64,000 bases of DNA, taken from NCBI GenBank assembly GCA_947489705.1, contig CANLEQ010000003.1:124001-188000 (forward strand). Direction: 5' to 3'. This stretch comes from an uncultured Paracoccaceae bacterium (GTDB taxonomy: Bacteria > Pseudomonadota > Alphaproteobacteria > Rhodobacterales > Rhodobacteraceae). The notes under the pieces are model-generated. The model had not been told where the DNA came from. It did no database searches and was given only the letters and a program-made list of their open reading frames with translations. The position numbers and the translations under genes are program-made. Positions 40,336 to 50,850 of the stretch are shown piece after piece (position 1 is the stretch's first letter; each line of letters opens with the position of its first letter).

Positions 40336-40802
40336 GCGATCAGCCCGTCGCAGGCCGCCTCGACCAGGGCCAGCGCGCCGGCGAAATCGCCGGTGAAGTA
40401 AGGGTCCGGTATGGCGTCCTGCCCGCTGCCCGACAGCGGCGCGAAGAGCATCACGGGCGTCGTGTTCCCGGCGGGGCGAATCGCCTCGATATCGCGCAGG
40501 TTCGACGGGTCCGCCGCGAGGATCAGATCGAACCGCGCGAAATCCGCCGGGGCGATCTGGCGGGCGCGCAAGGCCGCGATGTCGTAATCCTTCGCGGCGG
40601 CCGCTTCCGTCATCTCGACATGCGGCGCCTCGCCCACGTGCCAGTCGCCGGTGCCTGCGCTGTCGACCTCGATGTCGAGCCCCGCGGCCGCCAGCCTGGC
40701 CCGCAGCACCGCCTCCGCCGTGGGAGAGCGGCAGATATTGCCCAGGCACACGATAAGAATGCTCGCCGGGCGTGCGGTCGGGTCGGTCGTCGAATGGGTC
40801 AC
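40323..40802 (-). CDS. Low-molecular-weight protein-tyrosine phosphatase
   Basis: 159 residues from a GTG at 40802 with an aaagga site; the frame extends further upstream into the sirtuin gene. The P-loop CLGNICRS gives the nucleophile Cys19 and Arg25, with the structural Asn. The general acid Asp is in IPDPYFTG. Cytoplasmic dephosphorylation of protein tyrosines is the family role; no cognate kinase is nearby. It is divergent from the sirtuin gene with 49 bp between starts. Confidence 0.93.
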   Translation of the reverse strand: MTHSTTDPTARPASILIVCLGNICRSPTAEAVLRARLAAAGLDIEVDSAGTGDWHVGEAPHVEMTEAAAAKDYDIAALRARQIAPADFARFDLILAADPSNLRDIEAIRPAGNTTPVMLFAPLSGSGQDAIPDPYFTGDFAGALALVEAACDGLIAQLQ

Positions 40803-40851
40803 GTATCGTCCTTTCGCTGAGGACCCGCACCATAGCCGAAGGAGCGGCGGA

Positions 40852-41538
40852 ATGGAAAAGATCGTGATCCTGAGCGGAGCGGGCCTTTCGGCCGAAAGCG
40901 GCCTCGGCACGTTCCGCGACGAAGGCGGGCTCTGGACGCAATACGATCTGGCCGATGTCGCCACGCCCGAAGGGTTCGCCCGCGATCCTGGCAAGGTCCT
41001 CGATTTCTACAATGAGCGCCGCGCCAACGCCGCGGGCGCCCGGCCCAACGCCGCGCATCATGCGCTGGTCCGGCTTCAGCACGAGCGCGACGTCCTGCTG
41101 GTGACGCAGAATGTCGACAGCCTGCTGGAGGCTGCGGGGGCACGCGACGTCCTGCACATGCATGGCCGCCTCGATCGCGCGACCTGTGCGGCCTGCGGCG
41201 CGAGCTGGCCGGCACCGCCCGTCATGTCGGTTTCGGACCGCTGCCCGGACTGCGGCGCCCGCGCGACCCGTCCCGACGTCGTCTGGTTCGGCGAGATGCC
41301 CGTGGGCCTCGACCGGATCGACGCGGCCCTGTCGCAGGCGACGCTCTTCGTGGCGGTCGGCACCAGCGGCACGGTCTATCCCGCGGCGGGCTTCGTCGAT
41401 CTCGCCCGCGCGAACGGCACGCCCAGTGTCGAGCTCAACCTCGAGGCGTCAAGCGGCGTCTTCGACGACGGACGCTACGGTCCGGCAAGCGAGATCGTCC
41501 CCGCCTGGGTGGGGAAAATCCTCTCCGACAATCGTTAA
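40852..41538 (+). CDS. cobB: NAD-dependent protein deacylase (sirtuin)
   Basis: 228 residues. NAD site GAGLSAESGLGTFR, TQNVDSLL and catalytic His in HMHGRL. The zinc ribbon is complete (CAACGAS and CPDCG). LDFYNERR carries the Tyr and Arg that in CobB/SIRT5 recognise succinyl- or malonyl-lysine, so desuccinylase activity is likely as well as deacetylation. The length is short, lacking any N-terminal extension. Confidence 0.93.
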   Translation: MEKIVILSGAGLSAESGLGTFRDEGGLWTQYDLADVATPEGFARDPGKVLDFYNERRANAAGARPNAAHHALVRLQHERDVLLVTQNVDSLLEAAGARDVLHMHGRLDRATCAACGASWPAPPVMSVSDRCPDCGARATRPDVVWFGEMPVGLDRIDAALSQATLFVAVGTSGTVYPAAGFVDLARANGTPSVELNLEASSGVFDDGRYGPASEIVPAWVGKILSDNR

Positions 41539-41718
41539 GCAATTAGGTCACAGATTTTTGAAGATCTGCGTGGCGCGCCCACATTCCGTTGCAGGCTCGC
41601 GGCAAGCGGGTCCATCGTCGCCCCATCCTCACATCGGCGCAGGCGCAAATCGACGCGATCCCGATCAGGGCAAATCCCGAAATGTCCCGCGACGGGGCGA
41701 CGACACAAAGGCATAGTC

Positions 41719-42864
41719 ATGACGAGAACCTTTCCCCTGGCGCTCGGTGCAGCGTCCCTCGCGGCGCTGGGCGCCACGACCGCCACGGCACAGTCGGATG
41801 CCGACCGGCTCGCTCAGCTCGAACAGCGCATCGCGACGCTCGAATCGCGATCCGAAGCGGCCTCGGAACCGCTGACCTTCGGCAGCGACACGGGCACGAC
41901 CTTCGAACTCTACGGCTACTTCAAGGCCGACTTCATCTACGACAGCGGTTACGAGCTCGGCAACTCGACCTTCGGGCTCGTCGGAATGGACAGTTCCGAC
42001 GACGGCGAATTCTTCAACGCCACCGTGAACCAGACCCGGATCGGCCTGCGCACCACCACGCAGACCTCGTTCGGCGAACTCGGAACCGAGATCGAGATCG
42101 ACTTCTACGGCGGCGATTCCGCCTTCTCGACGGCCGATGGCAACGTGCGGATGCGCAATGCCAACCTGACGCTGGGCGGGCTCCGGGTCGGCAAGTACTG
42201 GACCTCGTTCATGCCGCTCAGCTCCTATCCGGTGACCCTCGACTTCCAGGGCGTCGCGGGCATTCCCTTCGCCCGGCAGGAGCAGATCAGCTACGAGTTC
42301 GACATCACCGGCAATTTCATGGGTGAGGTCGCGGTCGAGGAAAGCAACGGCGACAGCGACGATCCGGTCCTGATCGGCGCCGTCGGATACGACACCGATC
42401 CCCTGCTGCTGCGCGCCTCCGCGATCGCCGGGAGCGTGAACGACGACGAGGGCGGAACCGAGGACGTCTACGGGTTCAACCTCTCGACCACCGCCCAGCT
42501 CTGGGACGGTGCGACGCTCGACGCCGCCTATACCTATGGCGAGGGGATCGCGTCCTATCTGGTGTTCCTCGGGGACGACCTCGATACCGACGGCGACCCG
42601 ATCGAGGTGCAGGCCGCCTATATCGGCCTTGCGCAGACCGTCGGCGAAGACCTCACCCTGCGCGCCATCTACGGCTACCGCGAGAACGATACCGGCACGC
42701 CCGACGCGACCGAAAGCCTGAGCTCGGTGCACCTCAATGCGGAATACCAGCTGATCGAAAGCACGAGTGTCGGCGTCGAATACTTCCACGGAACCCGCGA
42801 CACGTTCGCAGGCGACAGCTACGACGTGGACCGGATCCAGACTTCGGTCACCTTCAACTTCTGA
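41719..42864 (+). CDS. DcaP-like trimeric outer-membrane porin
   Basis: 381 residues. Signal peptide MTRTFPLALGAASLAALGATTATAQ is followed by a coiled-coil start (DADRLAQLEQRIATLESR) and then a beta-barrel with GYFKADFIYDSGYELG. It ends in Phe-Asn-Phe (VTFNF), the outer-membrane assembly signal. The DcaP family moves negatively charged dicarboxylates and related solutes. The barrel is rich in Asp/Glu. It has a bidirectional terminator after it. Confidence 0.88.
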   Translation: MTRTFPLALGAASLAALGATTATAQSDADRLAQLEQRIATLESRSEAASEPLTFGSDTGTTFELYGYFKADFIYDSGYELGNSTFGLVGMDSSDDGEFFNATVNQTRIGLRTTTQTSFGELGTEIEIDFYGGDSAFSTADGNVRMRNANLTLGGLRVGKYWTSFMPLSSYPVTLDFQGVAGIPFARQEQISYEFDITGNFMGEVAVEESNGDSDDPVLIGAVGYDTDPLLLRASAIAGSVNDDEGGTEDVYGFNLSTTAQLWDGATLDAAYTYGEGIASYLVFLGDDLDTDGDPIEVQAAYIGLAQTVGEDLTLRAIYGYRENDTGTPDATESLSSVHLNAEYQLIESTSVGVEYFHGTRDTFAGDSYDVDRIQTSVTFNF

Positions 42865-42918
42865 GCGCGGGCGGACGGGGCAATCCGGATTGCCCCGTCG
42901 ACGCGACATGGCGAACGC

Positions 42919-42946
42919 AAAAAGCCCCGCCGAAGCGGGGCTTTTT
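42919..42946. terminator. Bidirectional terminator between porin and rpmB
   Basis: A 12-bp stem aaaaagccccgc/gcggggcttttt with a CGAA loop (42919-42930, 42935-42946) gives a T tract on both strands and serves the two converging genes. Confidence 0.94.
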
Positions 42947-42969
42947 CATGTCCGGCAAACGATCGCGGC

Positions 42970-43257
42970 TCAGGCGGAGGCCCGGGCTTTCTCGATCTCT
43001 TTCTTGATCTTCAGCGCGCCGGGCGACAATTCGGCCGGTTTGGCCTTGGCCATGAACCCGTCGAGGCCGCCACGGTGATCCACCGTGCGCAGGGCTGCGG
43101 CCGAGATGCGCAGCTTGAAGGTCCGACCCAGCGATTCCGACATGAGCGACACGTCGTTCAGGTTGGGGATGAAGCGGCGGCGGGTCCTGTTGTTGGCATG
43201 GCTGACATTGTTGCCAGTCATCGGGCCTTTGCCGGTCAGTTCGCAAACGCGCGACAT
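42970..43257 (-). CDS. rpmB: 50S ribosomal protein L28
   Basis: 95 residues from [20 protein letters not shown]. The typical RRFIPNL and [11 protein letters not shown] blocks follow, with a Lys/Ala-rich C-terminus. The reading frame stays open upstream across the boundary with meaB, but the family N-terminus is at 43257. Confidence 0.97.
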   Translation of the reverse strand: MSRVCELTGKGPMTGNNVSHANNRTRRRFIPNLNDVSLMSESLGRTFKLRISAAALRTVDHRGGLDGFMAKAKPAELSPGALKIKKEIEKARASA

Positions 43258-43394
43258 GGGTCTGATCCTCGTCTGGTCGTGTCCGGAAGGGGCCGCGTGA
43301 CCGGGCCTGCGGACGCAAATGGGTTTGAGTTGAGGGGCAATAGGCAATCGGAACCCGATGGTCAAGGACCAATGGCCGATTTCAGCCCCGGTCT

Positions 43395-44381
43395 TCAGGC
43401 CCCTCCGGGGAAAAGCCGGCGCAACATCTCGTCGGCCGCCGCCGAGGGGGCCGTCTCCCCCCTCGCCACGGCCTCTCCCAGCGATGCCATCGCGTCTTTC
43501 GTCGCGGCATCCGACGTCAGGTGCCGCAGGATCCCGTGGCGCACCGCGTCGTGGAACCAGTGGCGATTCTGTGCTGCGCGGATGCGCTCCCAATGCCCCG
43601 TTTCGCGACGGTGCCCGGCCAGCGCCGACATCTCGTCCCACACGGTCGCGAGGCCCTCCTGCGAAAGCGAGGACGCGGTCAGCGCCTTGGGAAAATCCTC
43701 CGGATCGCCCTCGCGCCGGCGCAGCAGGTGCAGCGCGCCTGCGTAATCCGCGCGGGTACGTTCGGCCTGCGTCTTCATCTCGCCATCGGCCTTGTTGATG
43801 ACGATGAGGTCCGCGATCTCCATGATGCCGCGCTTGACGCCCTGAAGCTCGTCGCCGCCGCCGGGCGCCAGCAACAGCGTGAAGATGTCGGTCATCTGCG
43901 CCACCAGTGTCTCGGACTGGCCCACGCCCACCGTCTCGACGATCACCACGTCGAACCCCGCCGCCTCGCAAAGGGCGATCGCCTCGCGCGTGCGCCTTGC
44001 CACGCCGCCGAGCTCGGTCTGGCTCGGCGAGGGGCGGATGAAGGCGCGCTTCTCCCGGCTGAGCCGCTCCATCCGGGTCTTGTCGCCCAGGATCGAGCCG
44101 CCCGACCGGGTGGAGCTCGGATCGACGGCGAGAACGGCCACCCGCTTGCCCTGCCCGGTCAGCATCATCCCGAAGGCCTCGATGAAGGTGGACTTGCCCA
44201 CACCCGGCGTGCCCGACAGCCCGATCCGGAGGGCCTGCCGGCCCGGGTCCGCCACCGCGTCCAGCAGCCGCGCGGCCCGCCTCCTGTCGGCGGGCCGTCC
44301 GCTTTCCACCAGCGTGATGGCCCGCGCCAGCGCCCGGCGATTGCCGTCCTTCACCCCGTCGATCAGCATCTCGTCATCCAT
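43395..44381 (-). CDS. meaB: MeaB-type GTPase, methylmalonyl-CoA mutase chaperone
   Basis: 328 residues from [20 protein letters not shown]. The P-loop is [15 protein letters not shown]. Later motifs are [29 protein letters not shown] and the NKADGEMK base-recognition block. It gates adenosylcobalamin loading of methylmalonyl-CoA mutase and protects it. No mutase gene is in the window, so its partner must be elsewhere. It is divergent from hrpB by 63 bp. Confidence 0.93.
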   Translation of the reverse strand: MDDEMLIDGVKDGNRRALARAITLVESGRPADRRRAARLLDAVADPGRQALRIGLSGTPGVGKSTFIEAFGMMLTGQGKRVAVLAVDPSSTRSGGSILGDKTRMERLSREKRAFIRPSPSQTELGGVARRTREAIALCEAAGFDVVIVETVGVGQSETLVAQMTDIFTLLLAPGGGDELQGVKRGIMEIADLIVINKADGEMKTQAERTRADYAGALHLLRRREGDPEDFPKALTASSLSQEGLATVWDEMSALAGHRRETGHWERIRAAQNRHWFHDAVRHGILRHLTSDAATKDAMASLGEAVARGETAPSAAADEMLRRLFPGGA

Positions 44382-44444
44382 GCCGCGATGTGGCCCGAGC
44401 GACCCGGGATTGTCCAGCCGCCCGCGCCCCCTTAGGACGGCGCC

Positions 44445-46829
44445 ATGCATCTGCCGATCGACGACATCCTCGACGCGTTCCGCGCCTCCCTCGCAAGGGA
44501 CGGCCGCGTCGTGCTGCAGGCCCCGCCCGGGGCGGGCAAGACGACCCGCGTGCCGCTCGCCCTGCTCGACCGGATCGAGGGCCGGATCGTGATGCTGGAG
44601 CCGCGCCGTCTTGCCGCGCGCGCGGCGGCCGAACGGATGGCCGCGACCTTGGGCGAGGCGGTGGGCGAAACCGTCGGCTACCGCATCCGCGGCGAGGCGA
44701 AGGTGTCGCGCGCCACCCGGATCGAGGTGGTAACCGAGGGCATCCTGACGCGGCGGTTGCAGAATGACCCGAGCCTCGACGGCATCGGCTGCGTCATCTT
44801 CGACGAATTCCACGAACGCTCCCTCAACGCCGATCTCGGCCTCGCGCTGGTCTGGGAGGTGCGCCAGGCACTGCGCGAGGATCTCGCGGTCGTCGTCATG
44901 TCGGCGACGCTCGACGCGGACCCGGTCGCCGCGCTTCTGGACGCGCCCATCATCACCAGCGCCGGGCGCGCCCACCCGGTCGAGACGCGCTGGCTCGACA
45001 CGCCGCGCGCGCGGTCCGACCGGTTCGAGCCCGCCATGGCGCGCCTCGTCACCCGCGCGGCCGCCGAGACCGAGGGCGGCATTCTCTGCTTCCTGCCCGG
45101 CGAAGGCGAGATCCGGCGCGTGATGGCGGCACTCGACCTGCCGGGGATCGAGATCCGCCCGCTCTACGGCGCCCTGCCCTTCGCAGAGCAGCGCGCGGCG
45201 ATCGCACCTTCGCAGGGCCGCAAGCTCGTTCTCTCGACCGCCATCGCCGAGACCTCGCTCACGATCGAGGATATCCGGGTCGTCGTCGATGGCGGCCTCT
45301 CGCGGCGTGCGCGGTTCGATCCGGGCTCGGGCATGTCGCGGCTGGTCACCGAACGCGTCAGCCGGGCCGAAGCGACGCAACGCGCGGGCCGCGCCGGGCG
45401 GGTGGCCCCCGGCATCGCCTACCGGCTCTGGACCCGCGGCGAAGAGGGCGCGTTCGCCGCCTTCGCGCCGCCCGAAATCGAGACCGCGGATCTGGCGCCC
45501 CTGGCGCTCGACCTGGCGCTCTGGGGTGCCCGCGCGGCGTCCGACCTGCCGTTCCTGACGCTGCCGCCCGAGGGCGCAATGGCCGAGGCCCATGCGCTGC
45601 TCGGCGATCTCGGCGCGATCGAGGACGGCCGTATCACCGATCACGGCCGCGCGCTGGCACATAAACCGCTCCACCCGCGGCTTGCCCACATGCTGGAGCT
45701 TTCCGGACAGGCGGCGGCCCCGCTCGCGGCCCTCCTGTCGGAGCGCGACATCCTGCGCGATCGCGGCGTCGACCTGATCCAGCGGCTGCGCGCGCTCGAC
45801 AATCCCGCCGCCTACCGGCTGCCCAAGACAACCGTCGCGCGGATCAGGACCGAGGCGAAACGCCTCGCCCGCGATGCCGGGCCCGATGCCGACCTCACAG
45901 ACGCGCAGCAGGCCGCCCTCGCCTATCCCGACCGGATCGCGCTCAGACGCCGGGGCGACATGCCGCGCTGGCTTCTGTCGGGCGGCAAGGGCGTGCGGAT
46001 GGCCGAGGACGATTCGCTGGCCGGCGAGCGCCTGCTCGTCGTCACGGATACCGACGGCCATCCGCGCGAGGCGCTGATCCGCCAGGCCATCGCGATCTCC
46101 GAGGCCGATCTGCGCAGCGTGCACGGGGATCGGATCGCGTGGCACGACGTCTGCCACTGGTCGCGCCGCGAGGGCCGCGTCGTCACCCGCCAGCGGGAGC
46201 GGCTCGGCCAGATCGTCCTCGACGACCGGCTCTGGCCCGACGCACCCGAAGACGCGGTGGCGCGGGCAATGCTCGAGGGCGTGCGCCTGATCGGGCTCGC
46301 GCCCAGCGCCGCGACAGCGCGGTTTCTCGCCCGCATCCGCCTCACGGGCGCGTTTCCCGCGGACGAGGCCGCGCTGCTGGCAAGCGCCGAGGAATGGCTG
46401 CTGCCCTATCTCGGGGGGCTGCGCTCCACCGCCGACTGGAAACGGTTCGACATCCTTCCCGCCTTGCGCGCGCGGCTCGACTGGGACGCCCAGCAAAGGC
46501 TCGACCGCGAGGCGCCGCCCCACGTGATCTCGCCGCTCGGGCGCAAGCTTCCGATCGATTACGGTGGCGCCGTGCCCGAGATCTCGGTCCGCGTGCAGGA
46601 GCTCTTCGGGATGAAGACCCACCCGCAAGTGGCCGGCACACCTTTGAAAATTTCTCTTCTATCGCCTGCGGGGCGGTCCGTTCAGGTGACCGACGACCTG
46701 CCCGGCTTCTGGGACGGAAGCTATGCCGACGTGCGCAAGGACATGCGCGCGCGCTATCCCCGCCATCCCTGGCCCGAGGACCCGCGCGAGGCGCCCCCGA
46801 CCCTGCGCGCCAAGAAGCGCGGCACCTGA
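44445..46829 (+). CDS. hrpB: ATP-dependent helicase HrpB
   Basis: 794 residues. Motif I APPGAGKTTRVPL, the DEFH box FDEFHERSLNADLG, motif III VMSATLD and motif VI QRAGRAGR are intact. The HA2 and HrpB C-terminal domains follow (LRSTADWKRFDILPALRARL). It is a DExH-box helicase of the HrpA/HrpB family; the target RNA is poorly defined. A weak terminator (acaggc/gcctgt, 46865-46886, then TTT) follows. Confidence 0.95.
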   Translation: MHLPIDDILDAFRASLARDGRVVLQAPPGAGKTTRVPLALLDRIEGRIVMLEPRRLAARAAAERMAATLGEAVGETVGYRIRGEAKVSRATRIEVVTEGILTRRLQNDPSLDGIGCVIFDEFHERSLNADLGLALVWEVRQALREDLAVVVMSATLDADPVAALLDAPIITSAGRAHPVETRWLDTPRARSDRFEPAMARLVTRAAAETEGGILCFLPGEGEIRRVMAALDLPGIEIRPLYGALPFAEQRAAIAPSQGRKLVLSTAIAETSLTIEDIRVVVDGGLSRRARFDPGSGMSRLVTERVSRAEATQRAGRAGRVAPGIAYRLWTRGEEGAFAAFAPPEIETADLAPLALDLALWGARAASDLPFLTLPPEGAMAEAHALLGDLGAIEDGRITDHGRALAHKPLHPRLAHMLELSGQAAAPLAALLSERDILRDRGVDLIQRLRALDNPAAYRLPKTTVARIRTEAKRLARDAGPDADLTDAQQAALAYPDRIALRRRGDMPRWLLSGGKGVRMAEDDSLAGERLLVVTDTDGHPREALIRQAIAISEADLRSVHGDRIAWHDVCHWSRREGRVVTRQRERLGQIVLDDRLWPDAPEDAVARAMLEGVRLIGLAPSAATARFLARIRLTGAFPADEAALLASAEEWLLPYLGGLRSTADWKRFDILPALRARLDWDAQQRLDREAPPHVISPLGRKLPIDYGGAVPEISVRVQELFGMKTHPQVAGTPLKISLLSPAGRSVQVTDDLPGFWDGSYADVRKDMRARYPRHPWPEDPREAPPTLRAKKRGT

Positions 46830-46902
46830 CCTGGGTTGATGCGGGAAAGATCGGCGACCTGGGGACAGGCGCAAAGAAAAGCCTGTTTTCCCCGTCTCCA
46901 AG

Positions 46903-46931
46903 TTGTAACGATTTCTTTATCCGTTAGTAAT
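46903..46931 (+). promoter_or_regulatory. Putative sigma-70-type promoter of the BCCT gene
   Basis: TTGTAA, a 17-bp spacer and AGTAAT lie 64 bp before the ATG in a locally AT-rich patch of an otherwise GC-rich region. Assigned by match to the consensus only. Confidence 0.35.
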
Positions 46932-46994
46932 GCCTTCAGGCGCGCCGGGGTGGCTCATCCTGTCTTGGTCGTCAGACCAGAACGGGAGACCTCT

Positions 46995-48665
46995 ATGGAC
47001 GATAAGAAACGCACCGAGATCGAGCAGACGCAGCTTTGGATATTTCCAAAGGTCAACCGGCCGGTCTTCGTCAGCTCCGCCCTTCTCATTCTCGGCTTCA
47101 TTGCCTTCGGCGCGATCTTCAGCGATCTGGCTAACACCGTCTTCTCGGGCGCGCAGACCTTCCTCGCCACCACCTTCGGCTGGGCCCTCGTGATCGAGGT
47201 CAACCTGCTGCTGATCTTCGTGATCTTCGTGGCGCTGGGACCGTTCGGCGACATCCGCCTCGGCCGGATGGACGAGGCGCCGGAATACGGCATCCTCAGC
47301 TGGACCGCGATGCTGTTCTCGGCGGGGATCGGGATCGGCCTGATCTACTGGGGCGTGGCCGAGCCCATGTTCCACTACTTCGCGCCGCCGATGGGCGAGG
47401 CCGAAACGCTCGAATCCGCGCGCCAGGCCATGACGCTGAGCTTCATGCACTGGGGCTTCCACGCCTGGGCGATCTACGCCGTCATCGCGCTGGCGCTGTC
47501 GTATTTCCACTACCGCCAGGGATTGCCGTTGACGATCCGCTCGTCGCTCTATCCGCTGCTGGGCGACCGGATCTACGGCCGCTGGGGCGACCTCGTCGAC
47601 GTGCTGGCCGTCTTCGGGACGATGTTCGGGATCGTGACCTCGCTGGGGCTTGGGGCGATCCAGGTGAATGCGGGCCTCTCGCGCGTCTTCGGCCTGCCCG
47701 ATTCCGCCTTCGTCCAGGTCATCATCATCGCCGTCATCACCGCGGCCGCGACCATGTCGGTCCTCGCCGGGCTCGACGGCGGGATCAAGCGGCTCTCGAA
47801 CATCAATATCGGGCTGAGCTTCGCACTGCTGGCCTTCATGCTGGTCGTAGGTCCGACGCTCTTCATCTTCGACAGCTTCGTCGAGAATTACGGCAATTAC
47901 ATCGCCTCCCTCATCGATATCGGCAGCTGGACAGAAGGCTGGACCGGCGACGACTGGCAGAACAACTGGACCATCTTCTACTGGGCCTGGTGGGTCAGCT
48001 GGGCGCCCTTCGTCGGCATCTTCATCGCCCGGATCAGCCGCGGGCGCACGATCCGGGAATTCCTGGCCGGCATCATGCTGATCCCCTGCTCGATCATGTT
48101 CTTCTGGTTCACCGCCTTCGGCGGTACGGCGATCCGCATGTCGCTCGACGGAGAGACCTCGCTCGTCGAAGCCACGCAGGAGAATTACGCCCAGACGATG
48201 TTCGAGCTGCTGACCTTCTTCCCGTTCTCCAGCTTCACGTCGATCTTCGCGATCGTGCTGATCGTCATGTGGTTCGTGACCTCGTCCGATTCGGGGTCGT
48301 TCGTGATCGACATGCTGACCGCGGGCGGCGATCCGAACCCACCCAAGGTCCAGCGCGTCTTTTGGGCGGTGAGTGAGGGCGCGGTCGCCTGCGTGCTGCT
48401 GGTCATGGGCGGGCTCAACGCGCTGCAGGCCGCCGCGGTGATCGCGGGGTTTCCCTTCGCGCTGGTGATCCTGGCGGTGGCGCTCGGGTTGTGGCGGGCG
48501 CTCAGATGGGACGATCTGATGGTCCATCGCCATCGCCAGCGGTTCCGCAGCGATGTCGAGGCCGAACACAACATGCCCGACGCGCCGCATTCGGCCGCCC
48601 TCGAGAACAGCGGCGCCGATCCGGGCAAACCCCGCCGCAGCGGCGAGCCGTCGCCGGCGGAGTGA
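46995..48665 (+). CDS. BCCT-family betaine/choline/carnitine transporter
   Basis: 556 residues from MDDKKRTEIEQTQLW with a gggag site. Twelve transmembrane helices are expected. The family signature is present (FYWAWWVSWAPFVGIFIARISRGRT), with the Gly-rich TM3 block SAGIGIGLIYWGVAEP and the aromatic box in TM4/8. The N- and C-terminal ends are short and charged. It imports compatible solutes with Na+ or H+. It could complement the ABC transporter at 29-33 kb. The exact substrate is not readable. Confidence 0.93.
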   Translation: MDDKKRTEIEQTQLWIFPKVNRPVFVSSALLILGFIAFGAIFSDLANTVFSGAQTFLATTFGWALVIEVNLLLIFVIFVALGPFGDIRLGRMDEAPEYGILSWTAMLFSAGIGIGLIYWGVAEPMFHYFAPPMGEAETLESARQAMTLSFMHWGFHAWAIYAVIALALSYFHYRQGLPLTIRSSLYPLLGDRIYGRWGDLVDVLAVFGTMFGIVTSLGLGAIQVNAGLSRVFGLPDSAFVQVIIIAVITAAATMSVLAGLDGGIKRLSNINIGLSFALLAFMLVVGPTLFIFDSFVENYGNYIASLIDIGSWTEGWTGDDWQNNWTIFYWAWWVSWAPFVGIFIARISRGRTIREFLAGIMLIPCSIMFFWFTAFGGTAIRMSLDGETSLVEATQENYAQTMFELLTFFPFSSFTSIFAIVLIVMWFVTSSDSGSFVIDMLTAGGDPNPPKVQRVFWAVSEGAVACVLLVMGGLNALQAAAVIAGFPFALVILAVALGLWRALRWDDLMVHRHRQRFRSDVEAEHNMPDAPHSAALENSGADPGKPRRSGEPSPAE

Positions 48666-48675
48666 CACGACACCC

Positions 48676-48704
48676 AAGGGCCCCGGATCACTTCCGGGGC
48701 CTTT
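48676..48704. terminator. Terminator shared by BCCT and argF
   Basis: The sequence aagg-g-ccccgga pairs with ttccggggcctt around a tcac loop (one bulged G), with T or A runs on the outer ends. It lies between two converging genes. Confidence 0.8.
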
Positions 48705-48709
48705 TCGCG

Positions 48710-49615
48710 TCAGACCCCCAGGCAGTGACGCATGACCGCCTTCTGTGCGTGTAGCCGGTTCTCTGCCTCGTCGAAGATCACGGAATGCGGGCCGTCCATC
48801 ACCTCCGACGTGGCCTCGTCGTCGCGATGCGCGGGCAGGCAATGCATGAAGAGCGCGTCGTCCTTGGCCCGTTTCATCAGCGCCTCGTTGACCTGATAGC
48901 CGCGCAGCTGGTTATGGCGCCGCTCGCGGGCGGATTGCGGATCGTGCATGCTGACCCAGGTGTCGGTCACGACCAGATCTGCGCCCTCCACCGCCTTTGC
49001 AGGATCGCGTTCGGTCCGGTAGAGCCCTTCGAGCGCGCGATCTGGGTCGAGCGGTTCGGGCCCCGTGAAGGTCAGGTCGAACTCGAATTGCCGCGCGGCG
49101 TGGGCGAAGCTCGCAAAGACGTTGTTGCCGTCGCCCGACCAGACCACCTTGCGCCCCGCGATCGGTCCGCGATGTTCCTCGAACGTCATGATGTCGGCCA
49201 TGATCTGGCAGGGATGGCTGCGATTGGTGAGCCCGTTGATCACCGGCACCGTCGCGTGCTCGGCCATCTCCAGCAGGGTCGCCTCCTCGAAGGTCCGGAT
49301 CATGATCAGATCCACGTAACGCGACATGACGCGGGCCGTGTCGGCGATGGTCTCGCCATGGCCGAGCTGCATGTCAGCCCCCGACAGGACTAGCGTCTGG
49401 CCGCCCATCTGGCGCACGCCCACGTCGAAGCTGACGCGGGTCCGGGTCGAGGGTTTCTCGAAGATGAGCGCGACCATGCGCCCCGCGAGCGGCTGCTCGT
49501 CGTCCGGGGCACCCTTGGGCCGGTCGTTTCTGGCCGTCTTCATCGCGCGGGCGCCGTCGATGATCGACCGCAGCGCGGCCCTGTCGGTTTTGTGGATGTC
49601 GAGGAAATGGTTCAT
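48710..49615 (-). CDS. argF: Ornithine carbamoyltransferase
   Basis: 301 residues. The carbamoyl-phosphate motif is [14 protein letters not shown], the ornithine loop is [12 protein letters not shown], and the second-site block is [17 protein letters not shown]. It makes citrulline in arginine synthesis. It follows argD with a 68-nt gap on the same strand, so argD-argF probably form an operon controlled by the leader region upstream of argD. Confidence 0.97.
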   Translation of the reverse strand: MNHFLDIHKTDRAALRSIIDGARAMKTARNDRPKGAPDDEQPLAGRMVALIFEKPSTRTRVSFDVGVRQMGGQTLVLSGADMQLGHGETIADTARVMSRYVDLIMIRTFEEATLLEMAEHATVPVINGLTNRSHPCQIMADIMTFEEHRGPIAGRKVVWSGDGNNVFASFAHAARQFEFDLTFTGPEPLDPDRALEGLYRTERDPAKAVEGADLVVTDTWVSMHDPQSARERRHNQLRGYQVNEALMKRAKDDALFMHCLPAHRDDEATSEVMDGPHSVIFDEAENRLHAQKAVMRHCLGV

Positions 49616-49683
49616 GAAACGACCCTTGGAAATGTGCGGCGGAAGGCGGGCCGCCGGGAAATCTATACCCCAGGCCCGCGCGG

Positions 49684-50850
49684 TCAGGCCAGAGCGGTGG
49701 CGGCGGCGTCGAGCCGGCGCACGGCCTCGGCCAGATCGTCGTCCCCGATGGTCAGAGGCGGCAGCAGGCGCACGACGTTGTCGCCCGCCGGAACCGTCAG
49801 CAGATGCTCGGAATAGCCCGCCTTCACGAAATCCGCGGCCGGAACGCGGCATTTGAGCCCCAGCATCAGGCCCGATCCGCGCACGTGGTCGAAGATGTCG
49901 GGATGGCTCGCCACCAGCCCCTCCAGCGCCTGGCGCAGATCCGCGGCCCTGCGACGCACGGCGGGCAGGAAATCGGGCGCCGTCATGATCTCCATCACGC
50001 GAACCCCCACGGCACAGGCCAGCGGATTGCCGCCATAGGTCGAACCGTGGCTGCCCGCGCCCATCCCCGAGGCCGCATTTTCGGTGGCAAGCACCGCGCC
50101 CAGCGGAAAGCCGCCGCCGATCCCCTTGGCGACCATCATGATGTCGGGCGCGATTCCCGCCCATTCATGCGCGAAGAGCTTTCCCGTCCGGCCCATGCCG
50201 CATTGAACCTCGTCGAGGATCATCAGGATGCCGTGCCGGTCGCAAAGCTCGCGCAGGCCCTTGAGGCAGGCGTCCGGCATCGGCCTTATGCCGCCCTCGC
50301 CCTGCACCGGCTCCACGATCACGGCGGCCACATCGTCGTCGAGCGCCGCCTCGAGCGCGTCGTGATCGCCCCAGCGCAGATGGCTGAACCCAGGCAGAAG
50401 GGGGCCGAAGCCCCTGGTCATCTTCTCCGACCCCGCCGCCGCGATCCCCGCCGAGGAGCGGCCGTGGAAGCTGCCCTCGAAGGCCACGATGCGGCTGCGG
50501 CCCTCGCCCTTCTCGAACCAGTACTTGCGCGCCATCTTGACCGCCAGTTCGCAGGCCTCGGTGCCGGAATTGGTGAAGAACGCGGTATCGGCGAAGGTGT
50601 GCTCGACCAGCAGATCGGCCAGGCGCTGCTGCTGCGGCACCTGGTAGAGGTTCGAGACGTGCCAGAGCTTGCCGGCCTGATCGGTCAGCGCGGCGACGAG
50701 CTCGGGATGGGCATGGCCCAGCGCGTTGACCGCGATGCCGGCGCCGAAATCGAGATAGCGGGTGCCGTCCTCGGCGCTGAGCCAGGCGCCCTCGCCATGG
50801 CTGAACGCGATCGGCGCGCGGTTGTAGGTCGGCAGGATAGAGGGGATCAT
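49684..50850 (-). CDS. argD: Acetylornithine aminotransferase
   Basis: 388 residues. Class III PLP transaminase with PLP Lys in [16 protein letters not shown], the cofactor Asp in [12 protein letters not shown] and the binding block [16 protein letters not shown]. It converts N-acetylglutamate semialdehyde to N-acetylornithine and probably also serves in lysine synthesis. It is the first structural gene of argDF, preceded by a 107-nt leader after a mini-ORF ending in Arg codons. Confidence 0.96.
   Translation of the reverse strand: MIPSILPTYNRAPIAFSHGEGAWLSAEDGTRYLDFGAGIAVNALGHAHPELVAALTDQAGKLWHVSNLYQVPQQQRLADLLVEHTFADTAFFTNSGTEACELAVKMARKYWFEKGEGRSRIVAFEGSFHGRSSAGIAAAGSEKMTRGFGPLLPGFSHLRWGDHDALEAALDDDVAAVIVEPVQGEGGIRPMPDACLKGLRELCDRHGILMILDEVQCGMGRTGKLFAHEWAGIAPDIMMVAKGIGGGFPLGAVLATENAASGMGAGSHGSTYGGNPLACAVGVRVMEIMTAPDFLPAVRRRAADLRQALEGLVASHPDIFDHVRGSGLMLGLKCRVPAADFVKAGYSEHLLTVPAGDNVVRLLPPLTIGDDDLAEAVRRLDAAATALA

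Noticed and set aside
46836-46994. An N-terminal extension of the BCCT transporter
   Set aside because: The frame is open upstream, but the ribosome-binding site and family N-terminus fit the ATG at 46995, and the putative promoter lies inside the extension.
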